64,000 nt of DNA from Oscillospiraceae bacterium (GCA_020860205.1 JAJBUU010000011.1:1-64000), one strand, 5' to 3'. Positions 54,987-63,193 are shown, counted from the first letter of the stretch. Translations and numbers: made by a program. Notes: generated from the letters alone by a model not told the origin.

Positions 54987-57161
54987 ATGAACAAAGACGA
55001 ATACATCGCCCACCGCGCCGAAGATGGCCGTATCCAGACGGTAAAGGCTCACCTGGAGAAGACCGCCGAGCTGTCGGAAGGGTTTGCCGCCGCCTTCGGT
55101 GCGGCGGAATGCGGCCGTTTGGTGGGACTGATCCATGACATCGGCAAATACTCCCGGCCCTTTCAGCGGCGCATCGCCGACCCGGAGCACGCGCCTCGCA
55201 CTGACCACTCCACCGCAGGCGCACTGGAGGCGTGGCGGCAGAAGTTGGCTCCGGCGGCTTTCGCCGTAGCGGGGCATCACACCGGTCTGCCGGATTACGG
55301 TTCCAGACAAGACACGGCAGACAAATCCACTTTAGCGGGCCGTCTCCGGCGTCAGGTGCCGGATTGCAGTGCCTGGCGGCAGGAGGTAACGCTTCCGCAG
55401 GTATCTATGCCGTCCTATTTGGGGCAGGACAACTTTACCGACAGCTTTTTCACCCGGATGCTCTACTCCTGCCTGGTGGATGCGGATTTTTTGGACACGG
55501 AGGCCTTCATGCAGGGACATCAACCGCGGGGAGAATATGCGCCTCTGTCTGTCCTGTTGGACCGGCTCACCGCCAAAACAGACCGCTGGCTGAACGCCGA
55601 CACCGGCAGTGTTCTCAACCGCAGCCGCAACGACATCCTGCGCGCCTGCATAGACCACGGAAAGCAGTGGCCTTGTGGTCTTTACACCCTCACCGTCCCC
55701 ACCGGCGGCGGCAAGACCACTTCCTCCCTTGCTTTCGCACTTCACCATGCTATAGCGAATCAAATGCAACGGGTCATCTATGTCATCCCCTATACCTCTA
55801 TTATTGATCAAACTGTAGATGTCTTTCAGGGGATTCTGGGGGAGGAAAATGTCCTTGGGCATTACGGCGAGGCTGCTTTCCGCCAAAAGGAACCGGAAGA
55901 CCTGACGCCGGAGGAGTACCGACAGCTGCTGGCGGCGGAGAACTGGGACGCGCCGCTGATCGTCACCACCGCCGTGCAGTTCTTTGAATCCCTCTACGGC
56001 AACCGCAGCTCCCGCTGCCGGAAACTGCACAATATTGCAAACAGCGTTGTCATTTTTGATGAGGCCCAGACGCTTCCGCTCCCTTACCTTCGCCCCTGCG
56101 CTGCGGCCATCGCCCAGTTGGTAGAGCATTACGGCGTCACCGCCGTGCTGTGTACCGCCACGCAGCCTGCGCTTGGCTCGCTGTTTGCTGAACTCGCGCC
56201 CGGACTGCAAATGCAGGAAATCTGTCCCGGCGGCGCAGCGCTCTATCTGACCCTGCGGCGAAACCATGTGAAGGATCTGGGCAGCCTGTCTGTGGAGGCG
56301 CTGACCCTGCGTCTTTGCGCGCATCAGCAGGTGCTCTGCGTGGTCAATCGCCGCAAAACCGCGCAGCAGATCTACACCGGTCTGCCAAAGGATGGTGGCA
56401 GCTTCTGTCTGACCACGCTGCTGTGCGCCGCCGACCGTCGGGCAAAGCTCGTTGAGATTCGGGAGCGTCTCAAAGCTGGTCTCCCCTGCAGGGTGGTGTC
56501 TACTTCGTTGATCGAAGCGGGGGTGGACGTGGATTTCCCTGTTGCATACCGGGAGGTGGCCGGGCTGGACTCCCTTTTGCAAACCGCAGGACGGTGCAAC
56601 CGGGAAGGCCGGGAGACCGATCCCACCCGGCGTCCTGTATATCTGTTTGTTTTAGAGGATGTCGTGCCTCCAAAGATGCTGGAGCCGCAAATCACTGCCC
56701 TCCGCGCCGCACAGCGGGAGTGCGGCGAGCTGGACCTGCCAGACGCCATTGCATACTATTTTCAAACCCTGTACCGTGTCAAGGGGACGGAGGCAATGGA
56801 CAAAAAGAGAATCATGGACGCCTTTCTCCGCGGCTGGGAGGGCGTACAGTTTCCGTTTGCCGCAGTCGCCAGGGCGTTTGAGCTGATCGAATCTCCCACC
56901 CGAACGGTCTATCTGCCCGTCGACGCGGGGAACCCTCTCTGCAAGCAGCTCCAAGCCGGTCAGCGGAGCCGGACGCTCTACCGGAAGCTGGGTCCCTATA
57001 GCGTAGAGGTTTACCAAGAGCAATATGAAGCTCTCTATCGGGTGGGGGCGTTGGAACCCGTTGACGAGCGCTCCGCTGTGCTGACCGCCCTCACATGGTA
57101 TGACCGGGAGACGGGATTGAAATCCGATGCACAGGGCGGGCAGGGACTTTTCTGCGATTAA
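54987..57161 (+). CDS. cas3: CRISPR-associated nuclease-helicase Cas3, type I-C
   Basis: A 724-residue protein with an N-terminal HD nuclease (AHLEKT, HDIGKYSRPFQ, DHSTAGA, HHTGLPDYG) and a superfamily 2 helicase (Walker A TVPTGGGKTT, DEAQTLPLPY in motif II, QTAGRCNREG in motif VI). Recruited by target-bound Cascade, it unwinds and degrades DNA. AGGAGA precedes the ATG. It has its own promoter and is separated from cas5 by 253 bp that carry a crRNA-like RNA and a second promoter. Confidence 0.95.
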   Translation: MNKDEYIAHRAEDGRIQTVKAHLEKTAELSEGFAAAFGAAECGRLVGLIHDIGKYSRPFQRRIADPEHAPRTDHSTAGALEAWRQKLAPAAFAVAGHHTGLPDYGSRQDTADKSTLAGRLRRQVPDCSAWRQEVTLPQVSMPSYLGQDNFTDSFFTRMLYSCLVDADFLDTEAFMQGHQPRGEYAPLSVLLDRLTAKTDRWLNADTGSVLNRSRNDILRACIDHGKQWPCGLYTLTVPTGGGKTTSSLAFALHHAIANQMQRVIYVIPYTSIIDQTVDVFQGILGEENVLGHYGEAAFRQKEPEDLTPEEYRQLLAAENWDAPLIVTTAVQFFESLYGNRSSRCRKLHNIANSVVIFDEAQTLPLPYLRPCAAAIAQLVEHYGVTAVLCTATQPALGSLFAELAPGLQMQEICPGGAALYLTLRRNHVKDLGSLSVEALTLRLCAHQQVLCVVNRRKTAQQIYTGLPKDGGSFCLTTLLCAADRRAKLVEIRERLKAGLPCRVVSTSLIEAGVDVDFPVAYREVAGLDSLLQTAGRCNREGRETDPTRRPVYLFVLEDVVPPKMLEPQITALRAAQRECGELDLPDAIAYYFQTLYRVKGTEAMDKKRIMDAFLRGWEGVQFPFAAVARAFELIESPTRTVYLPVDAGNPLCKQLQAGQRSRTLYRKLGPYSVEVYQEQYEALYRVGALEPVDERSAVLTALTWYDRETGLKSDAQGGQGLFCD

Positions 57162-57175
57162 GCGCGGTTTCGCCA

Positions 57176-57212
57176 AAAAGCAAACGCACGGTGAGGCTCC
57201 TTCTCACCGTGC
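57176..57212 (-). terminator. Terminator of the crRNA-like RNA
   Basis: Perfect 10-bp stem GCACGGTGAG/CTCACCGTGC with a 7-nt loop; on the minus strand GTTTGCTTTTT follows. There is no T-run on the plus strand, so it does not end cas3 transcripts. Confidence 0.85.
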
Positions 57213-57266
57213 GGCTGGATGGAAATCACCATCCTGTAAATATTTCAATCCACAGCTTTCGCTGAC
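57176..57266 (-). ncRNA. crRNA-like RNA (CreR-like candidate) between cas3 and cas5
   Basis: A roughly 90-nt minus-strand transcript. From 57266 it reads a mini-repeat: GT, stem CAGC, loop GAAA, stem GCTG, then TGGATTGAAAT (57252-57242), identical to the 11-nt handle of the array repeats. A spacer-like segment begins at 57241 (ATTTACAGGATGGTGAT) and runs into a terminator. The segment matches a site in the cas5 operon leader beside a TTC PAM. Cas5c should process it and load it into Cascade, which would then block the operon. Known relatives are Cas-regulating CreR RNAs and CreA antitoxin RNAs. No expression data support it yet. Confidence 0.82.
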
Positions 57267-57272
57267 CTGACC

Positions 57273-57301
57273 ATTATAATCTTCTTCCCGCCTCTTGACA
57301 A
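57273..57301 (-). promoter_or_regulatory. Promoter of the crRNA-like RNA
   Basis: On the minus strand TTGTCA (57296-57301) and TATAAT (57273-57278) have a 17-bp spacer. The expected start, 6-7 nt downstream, is at or next to the first base of the mini-repeat. Its -35 overlaps the cas5 promoter -35. Confidence 0.82.
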
Positions 57302-57323
57302 GTAAAATCTTTCGTGTTATACT
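57295..57323 (+). promoter_or_regulatory. Promoter of the cas5-cas8-cas7-cas4-cas1-cas2 operon
   Basis: TTGACA (57295-57300) and TATACT (57318-57323), 17-bp spacer. The heptamer TTGACAA serves as -35 for both this and the divergent RNA promoter. Confidence 0.85.
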
Positions 57324-57340
57324 TCATGCCATGTTGCATT

Positions 57341-57360
57341 ATCACTATCCTATAAATGAA
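57341..57360 (-). promoter_or_regulatory. Predicted Cascade target (protospacer plus PAM) in the cas5 leader
   Basis: On the minus strand TTC (57360-57358) is followed by ATTTATAGGATAGTGAT (57357-57341). It matches the first 17 positions of the crRNA-like RNA guide except positions 6 and 12. It lies about 12-30 nt after the expected transcription start, where bound Cascade would block RNA polymerase. Confidence 0.8.
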
Positions 57361-57414
57361 CAGGAGATGAGAGCCGATGAAACGCCATCTATATAAGAAA
57401 GGAGTGAACGCAAT

Positions 57415-58062
57415 TTGTCCATCAAAATCGAGGTCTGGGGGCCATATGCCTGCTTTTCCCGTCCTGAGATGAAGACGGAAAGAGTATCCTATGATATCAT
57501 CACACCCAGCGCCGCACGGGGGCTGATCGAAAGTGTATTCTGGCATCCTGGTATACAGTGGTGTCTGGATCGCATTTACCTGCTCTCCCCCATCCAATTT
57601 ACCAACGTCCGCCGGAACGAGGTGAAGTCTGTGATACCGGGGAGCAGCGTTCTGTCCGTTATGAAAGGGGGCAAGGCGGACCTCGCCATCTACACCTCTC
57701 AGGACATCCAACAGCGAGCCGCCCTGATTTTACAGGATGTCCATTATGTCATTGAGGCGCACTTCAACATGACGGAAAAGGCCGCTCCCGGAGATAACCC
57801 CGGAAAGTTCCAGGAGATGACCCGGCGACGGCTGGCCAAGGGGCAAAATTACAGTACACCATATCTGGGCTGTCGGGAATTTCCTGCCAGTTGCCGGGAG
57901 TGGTCCGGCGGGGAGATCCCCGCCTTGCCGGTGACCCAGGACCTGGGCTATATGCTTCACTCCATGGACTATTCCGACCCTCAAAACATCCGCCCCCGCT
58001 TCTTCCGGGCAAAGCTGGTAAACGGGGTGCTGGATCTGCGGGATTGTGAGGTGGTCTCATGA
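57415..58062 (+). CDS. cas5: Cas5c (Cas5d) crRNA-processing Cascade subunit
   Basis: A 215-residue RAMP protein (IKIEVWGPYACFSRPEMKTERVSY), the type I-C Cas5, which replaces Cas6 by cutting the repeat hairpin and stays on the 5' handle. The start is TTG at 57415: AAAGGAG lies upstream and no ATG is in frame. Its stop overlaps the cas8 ATG. Confidence 0.93.
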   Translation: MSIKIEVWGPYACFSRPEMKTERVSYDIITPSAARGLIESVFWHPGIQWCLDRIYLLSPIQFTNVRRNEVKSVIPGSSVLSVMKGGKADLAIYTSQDIQQRAALILQDVHYVIEAHFNMTEKAAPGDNPGKFQEMTRRRLAKGQNYSTPYLGCREFPASCREWSGGEIPALPVTQDLGYMLHSMDYSDPQNIRPRFFRAKLVNGVLDLRDCEVVS

Positions 58063-59810
58063 TTTTGCAGGCGTTGACCGAATACTATACCGCTCTGTTG
58101 GAGCAGGGCAGGATTTCGCCGCCCGGCTGGGACGCCGCCGCCAGGGTGAGCTATGGTCTGGAGCTGGCCGGGGACGGCACGCTGTTGCAGGCAATCCCAT
58201 ACCAGCGGACGGAGCAGCAGGGCAAGAAGCTGCTGAACAACCGGCTCATGCGCGTTCCCGCTCATGTCAAGCGCTCTGTCGGCGTGGCAGCGAATTTCCT
58301 GTGCGACACCAGTTCCTATCTGCTGGGGGCGGATGGCAAGGGAAAGCCAGAACGCTCATTAAAATGTTTTCTGGCCTGCAAAGAGTTACATCAGCGTCTG
58401 TTGACGGGGGTAGACACACCGGCAGCCCAGGCAATTTTGGCCTTCTTCGACCGCTGGCAGCCGGAACAGGCCGCCGCCCACCCGCTGCTGTCGCCGATTT
58501 GGAAGGAGCTTACCGGCGGAGGGAACCTGATTTTCTGCTTTGGCATGGAACCGGTAACGCAGGACCCTGCCATCCGCCAGGCCTGGCAGACGCACTACAG
58601 CGGCGGGGCGGAGGATGCCGAAATCGGCCAATGTCTGGTCACCGGCGAGGTCGGCCCCATCGCCAGGCTGCACCCTTCCATCAAAGGGGTGCGGGGTGCC
58701 AGTACGATGGGAGCCTCTCTGGTCTCCTTCAATGCTCCGGCCTTCGAGTCCTATGGTCACACCCAGGGCGGCAACGCCCCTGTGGGCGAATACGCCGCCT
58801 TTGCCTACACCACTGCACTAAACGCCCTGCTGGCGGACAGCCAGTACTGTCAGGTCATTGGAGACACCACCGTGGTCTGCTGGGCGCAGCACGGGGAACC
58901 GGCCTACCAGTCTGTGGGTATGATGGGACTGTCTGGCGCGGCTGCGGGCATTGATGACAGCGATCTGTCCGCCGTGCTGCACAAGCTGGCACAGGGAGAA
59001 CCTGTAGTTTGGGAGGGCGTGACCCTGGCTCCGGAGGAGCATTTCTACTTCCTGGGTCTGGCGCCCAACGCGGCCCGGCTGTCGGTGCGGTTCTTTCTTC
59101 GGGACAGCTTCGGCAAATTTATGCAGAACCTGGAAAAGCACTACCAGGACACCGCTATCATCCGTCCCGCCTACGACGCCAGGGAAAATATCCCCCTGTG
59201 GCAGCTGCTCAACGAGACGGTGAACCAGAACAGCCGGACTAAGGCCGCCGCTCCACAGTTGACCGGCGATGTGCTCCGCGCGATCCTCAGTGGCACGCCC
59301 TATCCCGCCACCCTCCTCAATGGCACGGAGCTGCGCATCCGGGCGGAGCGGGAGGTCACACGGGGCCGTGCGGCCATCATCAAGGCGTATTACCTGCGCT
59401 TGCGCAATCCTCACCCTGACTGTCCAAAGGAGATTTTACAGATGGAACTGAACGAAACCAGCACCAACGTCGCCTACACGCTTGGCCGGATGTTCTCGGT
59501 CTATGAACAGATCCAGCAGGCGGCCTATCCTGACATCAATGCCACGATCAAAGACAAGTATTTTAACGCCGCCTCCGCCACCCCAGCCACGGTGTTCCCC
59601 CTGTTGGGCAACCTGGCGGCCAAGCACCTGCGGGTGCTGGCACGGAACAATAAAGGTGCAGCGGTCAACCTGGAAAAAAAGCTGCAAACCCTCTCCGTTG
59701 TCATTGGGGAAGCATACCCAACCCGGCTGAACCTGCAGCAGCAGGGTTCCTTCCAGCTGGGTTACTACTTTGAAAATCAGGCTCGTTATCAGAAAAAGGA
59801 GGAAAAATAA
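58059..59810 (+). CDS. cas8c: Cas8c (Csd1) large Cascade subunit
   Basis: A 583-residue Csd1 protein (MILQALTEYYTALLEQGRISPPGWD) that recognises the PAM and recruits Cas3 in type I-C. A C-terminal helical region can also be translated separately as Cas11c in some type I-C systems; I did not find a clear internal start. It overlaps cas5 by 4 bp. Confidence 0.93.
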   Translation: MILQALTEYYTALLEQGRISPPGWDAAARVSYGLELAGDGTLLQAIPYQRTEQQGKKLLNNRLMRVPAHVKRSVGVAANFLCDTSSYLLGADGKGKPERSLKCFLACKELHQRLLTGVDTPAAQAILAFFDRWQPEQAAAHPLLSPIWKELTGGGNLIFCFGMEPVTQDPAIRQAWQTHYSGGAEDAEIGQCLVTGEVGPIARLHPSIKGVRGASTMGASLVSFNAPAFESYGHTQGGNAPVGEYAAFAYTTALNALLADSQYCQVIGDTTVVCWAQHGEPAYQSVGMMGLSGAAAGIDDSDLSAVLHKLAQGEPVVWEGVTLAPEEHFYFLGLAPNAARLSVRFFLRDSFGKFMQNLEKHYQDTAIIRPAYDARENIPLWQLLNETVNQNSRTKAAAPQLTGDVLRAILSGTPYPATLLNGTELRIRAEREVTRGRAAIIKAYYLRLRNPHPDCPKEILQMELNETSTNVAYTLGRMFSVYEQIQQAAYPDINATIKDKYFNAASATPATVFPLLGNLAAKHLRVLARNNKGAAVNLEKKLQTLSVVIGEAYPTRLNLQQQGSFQLGYYFENQARYQKKEEK

Positions 59811-59811
59811 A

Positions 59812-60711
59812 ATGTCTGAACCCATTAAAAACCGCTATGAATTTGTCATCCTGTTCGATGTGGAAAACGGCAATCCCAACGGTGACCCTGACGCGGGCAA
59901 TATGCCGCGGGTGGACCCGGAGACCGGCTACGGTTTGGTCACTGACGTGTGTCTCAAGCGGAAGATCCGCAACTATGTGGAGGCCGTAAAAGAGGACGCT
60001 CCCGGCTACCGTATCTACATCAAGGACGGCGTCCCCCTGAACCGCAGCGACGCCGAAGCTCTGGACAAGTTTGGCTACAAGGGCGTGGACGAAAAGGGTC
60101 TGAAAGCCGCCAAAAAGGACGACCCCGCCCTGGACGGCAAGGTGCGCGATTTCATGTGCCAGAATTTCTACGATATCCGCACCTTTGGAGCCGTCATGAC
60201 CACCTTCGTCAAGGGCAACCTGAACTGCGGTCAGGTTCGCGGCCCGGTGCAGCTGTCCTTTGCCCGGTCGGTGGACCCCATCGTTCCACAGGAGGTCACC
60301 ATCACCCGCGTGGCCATCACCACTGAGGCGGATGCAGAGCGCAAGGGCACCGAGATGGGCCGTAAATACATCGTCCCCTATGCCCTCTACCGTGCAGAGG
60401 GGTATGTCTCCGCGAATCTGGCTCGTAAGACCACCGGCTTCTCTGAAACCGACCTTTCTCTGCTGTGGGAGGCCATTTTGAATATGTTTGAGACAGACCA
60501 CTCCGCCGCGCGGGGCAAAATGGCTGTCCGCAAACTCATCGTTTTTCGGCACGACAGCGAGCTGGGCTGCGCCCCGGCTTATAAGCTGTTTGACACGGTT
60601 CAGGTCTCCCGCAAAGACCCCGAAGCACCTGCCCGCGCCTATGGGGACTACGCCGTTACGGTGGACACCGCCGCCCTGCCTGCCGGTGTGACCTGTACGG
60701 AGCTGGCCTGA
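59812..60711 (+). CDS. cas7c: Cas7c (Csd2) backbone Cascade subunit
   Basis: A 299-residue RAMP protein (NRYEFVILFDVENGNPNGDPDAGNMPR) that forms the crRNA-binding filament. In this family each subunit flips out every sixth guide base, which matters for the match described in the cas5 leader. The start at 59812 follows AAAGGAGG; the longer frame into cas8 is not used. Confidence 0.95.
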   Translation: MSEPIKNRYEFVILFDVENGNPNGDPDAGNMPRVDPETGYGLVTDVCLKRKIRNYVEAVKEDAPGYRIYIKDGVPLNRSDAEALDKFGYKGVDEKGLKAAKKDDPALDGKVRDFMCQNFYDIRTFGAVMTTFVKGNLNCGQVRGPVQLSFARSVDPIVPQEVTITRVAITTEADAERKGTEMGRKYIVPYALYRAEGYVSANLARKTTGFSETDLSLLWEAILNMFETDHSAARGKMAVRKLIVFRHDSELGCAPAYKLFDTVQVSRKDPEAPARAYGDYAVTVDTAALPAGVTCTELA

Positions 60712-60715
60712 AACG

Positions 60716-61369
60716 ATGCAGGAGGACGAATACCTGCAGCTTTCCGGCATCCAGCACTTCGTCTTTTGCCGCCGCCAATGGGCGCTCATTCATCTGGAGC
60801 AGCAGTGGGCGGAAAACCTCCGCACCACCGAAGGGGCGCTGCTCCACAGGAACGCCCATGACGACCAGCAGCGCACCTGCCGTGGCGATCTGCTCACCGT
60901 CCGGGCCATGCGGGTCCACTCGGCCCGGCTGGGGCTTTCCGGGGAGTGCGACGTGGTGGAGTTCCGGCGTTCCCCCGACGGGGTTCCGCTGGCAGGGGAA
61001 AACGGCCTGTGGACGCCCTATCCTGTGGAGTACAAGCGGGGGCGGGTCAAGCCAACCTCCTGTGATGAAGCCCAGCTTTGCGCACAAGCGCTATGCCTGG
61101 AGGAAATGCTGTGCTGCACCATTCCATCGGGAGCGCTGTTTTACGGCCAACCCCGGCGGCGGCAGGAGGTCACCTTCACCCCGGAGCTGCGGACGCTGGT
61201 GGAAAACGCCGCTAAGGAGATGCATCAGATGTTCCGGCGTGGACATACCCCCAAAAGCAGGCCCACAAAGGGATGCAGCGCCTGTTCTATGAAGGATCTG
61301 TGTCTGCCCCGGCTGGCAAAAGCGTCCAGTGTTGCGGACTATCTGAAAGGGGCGTTGAAAGAACCGTGA
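60716..61369 (+). CDS. cas4: Cas4 adaptation nuclease
   Basis: A 217-residue RecB-like nuclease that trims prespacers and selects PAM-bearing fragments with Cas1-Cas2. The N-terminal CRRQW cysteine, the nuclease motif PVEYKRGR and a C-terminal cysteine trio (CSACSMKDLC) for an iron-sulfur cluster are present. It starts 4 bp after cas7. Confidence 0.94.
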   Translation: MQEDEYLQLSGIQHFVFCRRQWALIHLEQQWAENLRTTEGALLHRNAHDDQQRTCRGDLLTVRAMRVHSARLGLSGECDVVEFRRSPDGVPLAGENGLWTPYPVEYKRGRVKPTSCDEAQLCAQALCLEEMLCCTIPSGALFYGQPRRRQEVTFTPELRTLVENAAKEMHQMFRRGHTPKSRPTKGCSACSMKDLCLPRLAKASSVADYLKGALKEP

Positions 61370-62397
61370 GACATCTGCTGAACACCCTTTTTGTCACCAT
61401 AGAGGACGCCTATACCACGCTGGACGGAGAAAACGTGGTGGTGCGCCGGGGGGAGGAAACGTTGGGGCGGTTCCCACTGCATATTCTGGAAGGCATTTTC
61501 CTGTTCACCTACCCCGGAGCTTCCCTAGCCCTGATGGGCAAGTGCGCCAGGGAAAATGTGAATCTGGTCTTTCTGACCCCCAGAGGGCGGTTCCTGGCTC
61601 GAACCTGCGGCATGAGCCAGGGCAACGTGCTGCTCCGCCGCGCGCAGTACCGGGCGGCGGACGACCCGCTGCAAAGCTGCCGCGTCGCCCGGAATATGAT
61701 CTTTGGCAAACTGAGCAACGCCCGGCAGGTGTTGGATCGGGCGCGCCGGGATCACGGCCCCCGGCTGGACACCCAGCGGTTTCTGGACGTTTCCGGCCAG
61801 CTCCAGGGGCTGCTGCCCCAAGTGCTGGAGGAAACCTCTCTGGATACCCTGCGGGGGCTGGAGGGAGCCGGAGCCAGCGCCTATTTCGGCCTGTTCGACG
61901 ACATGATTTTGCGCAATAAGGATGTCTTTTTCTTCCACGGACGAAGCCGCCGCCCGCCGCTGGATCGGGTCAACGCCCTGCTGTCCTTCGTCTACACCAT
62001 GCTGGGCAGCGAGTGCGCTTCGGCGTTGGAGATGGTGGGGCTGGACGCCTATGTGGGATTCCTCCACCGGGATCGGCCGGGGCGAACTTCCCTGGCTCAA
62101 GACCTGTTGGAGGAGCTGCGGCCCTGTATGGCGGATCGCTTTGCGCTGACCCTCATCAACAACCAGGAGGTCTCCGGCAAGGACTTCGAGGAGCAGGAAA
62201 ACGGCGCCGTTTTTCTGTCCGCCGAAGGCCGCAAGAAAGTGCAGCGAGCCTGGCAGGAGCGGAAGCAGGTGGTCATCACCCACCCATTTCTAAAGGAAAA
62301 AATCCCATGGGGACTGACGCCCTATGTGCAGGCGCTGCTGCTGGCCCGCTACCTCCGGGATGATCTGGACGGGTATCCACCGTTTATGTGGAAGTGA
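61366..62397 (+). CDS. cas1: Cas1 integrase, type I-C
   Basis: A 343-residue integrase that inserts new spacers. The C-terminal helical domain has conserved AYFGLFDDMI, GLDAYVGFLH and DLLEELRP with the metal-binding Glu/His/Asp residues. The start is GTG at 61366, overlapping the cas4 stop as GTGA; the longer ATG frame lies in cas4. Confidence 0.95.
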   Translation: MRHLLNTLFVTIEDAYTTLDGENVVVRRGEETLGRFPLHILEGIFLFTYPGASLALMGKCARENVNLVFLTPRGRFLARTCGMSQGNVLLRRAQYRAADDPLQSCRVARNMIFGKLSNARQVLDRARRDHGPRLDTQRFLDVSGQLQGLLPQVLEETSLDTLRGLEGAGASAYFGLFDDMILRNKDVFFFHGRSRRPPLDRVNALLSFVYTMLGSECASALEMVGLDAYVGFLHRDRPGRTSLAQDLLEELRPCMADRFALTLINNQEVSGKDFEEQENGAVFLSAEGRKKVQRAWQERKQVVITHPFLKEKIPWGLTPYVQALLLARYLRDDLDGYPPFMWK

Positions 62398-62404
62398 GAC
62401 TGTT

Positions 62405-62695
62405 ATGCTTGTTGTCATCGCCTATGACGTAAACACCGAGGACGCCGCCGGGCAGCGCCGTCTGCGCAAGCTGGCCAAACAGTGTGTCAACTATGGTCAA
62501 CGGGTACAAAATTCAGTGTTTGAGTGTTCCCTGGACGCTGCCCAGTACCGCTTGCTTAAAGCGAAGCTCTGTGCTATAATGGACGTGGAGCGGGACAGCC
62601 TTCGGTTTTACAATCTTGGGAACAACTACCATGATCGGGTCGAGCATTTTGGGATCAAAGGCGGCTATGACGCCGCCGAGCCTTTGATTCTTTGA
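62405..62695 (+). CDS. cas2: Cas2
   Basis: A 96-residue ferredoxin-fold protein (MLVVIAYDVNTEDAAGQRRLRKLAKQC-type start) that bridges Cas1 dimers in the integrase. It lies 7 bp after cas1 and is the last cas gene before the leader and array. Confidence 0.95.
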   Translation: MLVVIAYDVNTEDAAGQRRLRKLAKQCVNYGQRVQNSVFECSLDAAQYRLLKAKLCAIMDVERDSLRFYNLGNNYHDRVEHFGIKGGYDAAEPLIL

Positions 62696-62873
62696 CCCCC
62701 GGGCGCGAACGGGAAGCGAGCATCAAAACCCGGCTCTGTTCGCGCGAGCTGAACGGTCAAATTGCGTTAGTCTGGGAAGATTTTTTTCCAGTGCCGCATA
62801 CAGATTTGCCGTTTGGTTCATTATTTGTCGCAAAAATGTGCAACTTATCAAAAATTTTTTGTGCATTTTTGCT
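62696..62873 (+). promoter_or_regulatory. CRISPR leader
   Basis: A 178-bp stretch, AT-rich near the first repeat, as leaders are. It holds nested inverted repeats: TTTGACC/GGTCAAA (62691-62697, 62755-62761) and GCGCGAAC/GTTCGCGC (62703-62710, 62738-62745). The array promoter should be here; no clear -35/-10 pair was found. Confidence 0.6.
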
Positions 62874-63111
62874 GTCGCCCCCCTCGCGGGGGGCGTGGAT
62901 TGAAATAATTTCATCCGGTGTCTGAATTTGTACATCTTCCGTCGCCCCCCTCGCGGGGGGCGTGGATTGAAATACGCTGATAACACCCAAGTAATCCGCA
63001 TCGGTGTAAGTCGCCCCCCTCGCGGGGGGCGTGGATTGAAATTTGTGGTGTTGGGAATTCTCTCAACGTACTTTCCAAGTCGCCCCCCTCGCGGGGGGCG
63101 TGGATTGAAAT
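62874..63111 (+). CRISPR. Type I-C CRISPR array, four repeats and three spacers
   Basis: Four identical 33-nt repeats start at 62874, 62941, 63010 and 63079. Each is GT, an 8-bp stem (CGCCCCCC/GGGGGGCG) with a TCGC loop, and the 11-nt handle TGGATTGAAAT. Spacers are 34, 36 and 36 nt. The last repeat is undegraded. No spacer target was noticed in the window. Confidence 0.98.
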
Positions 63112-63193
63112 GATGACGCAAAAAGCCAAAAAAATCAAGCATACTATAGCAACGATCAAAATTACCGGCAGTAGTTTGACGCTCGGAACCACC

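Noticed and set aside
57242-57253. 12-nt match to the CRISPR repeat read as the relic of a second array
   Set aside because: The flanking hairpin, tailored promoter, terminator and PAM-flanked target show a dedicated RNA rather than a decayed repeat.
57356-57370. Mini-frame ATG AAC AGG AGA TGA overlapping the Cascade target, resembling a CreT toxin with rare arginine codons
   Set aside because: There is no Shine-Dalgarno sequence before it, it lies in the cas5 leader, and the guide target is better explained as operon autorepression. It remains an alternative to test.
57377-57472. Small frame starting MKRHLYKKG upstream of and overlapping cas5
   Set aside because: It only has an AGGAG at loose spacing, runs into cas5 in another frame and has no family resemblance.
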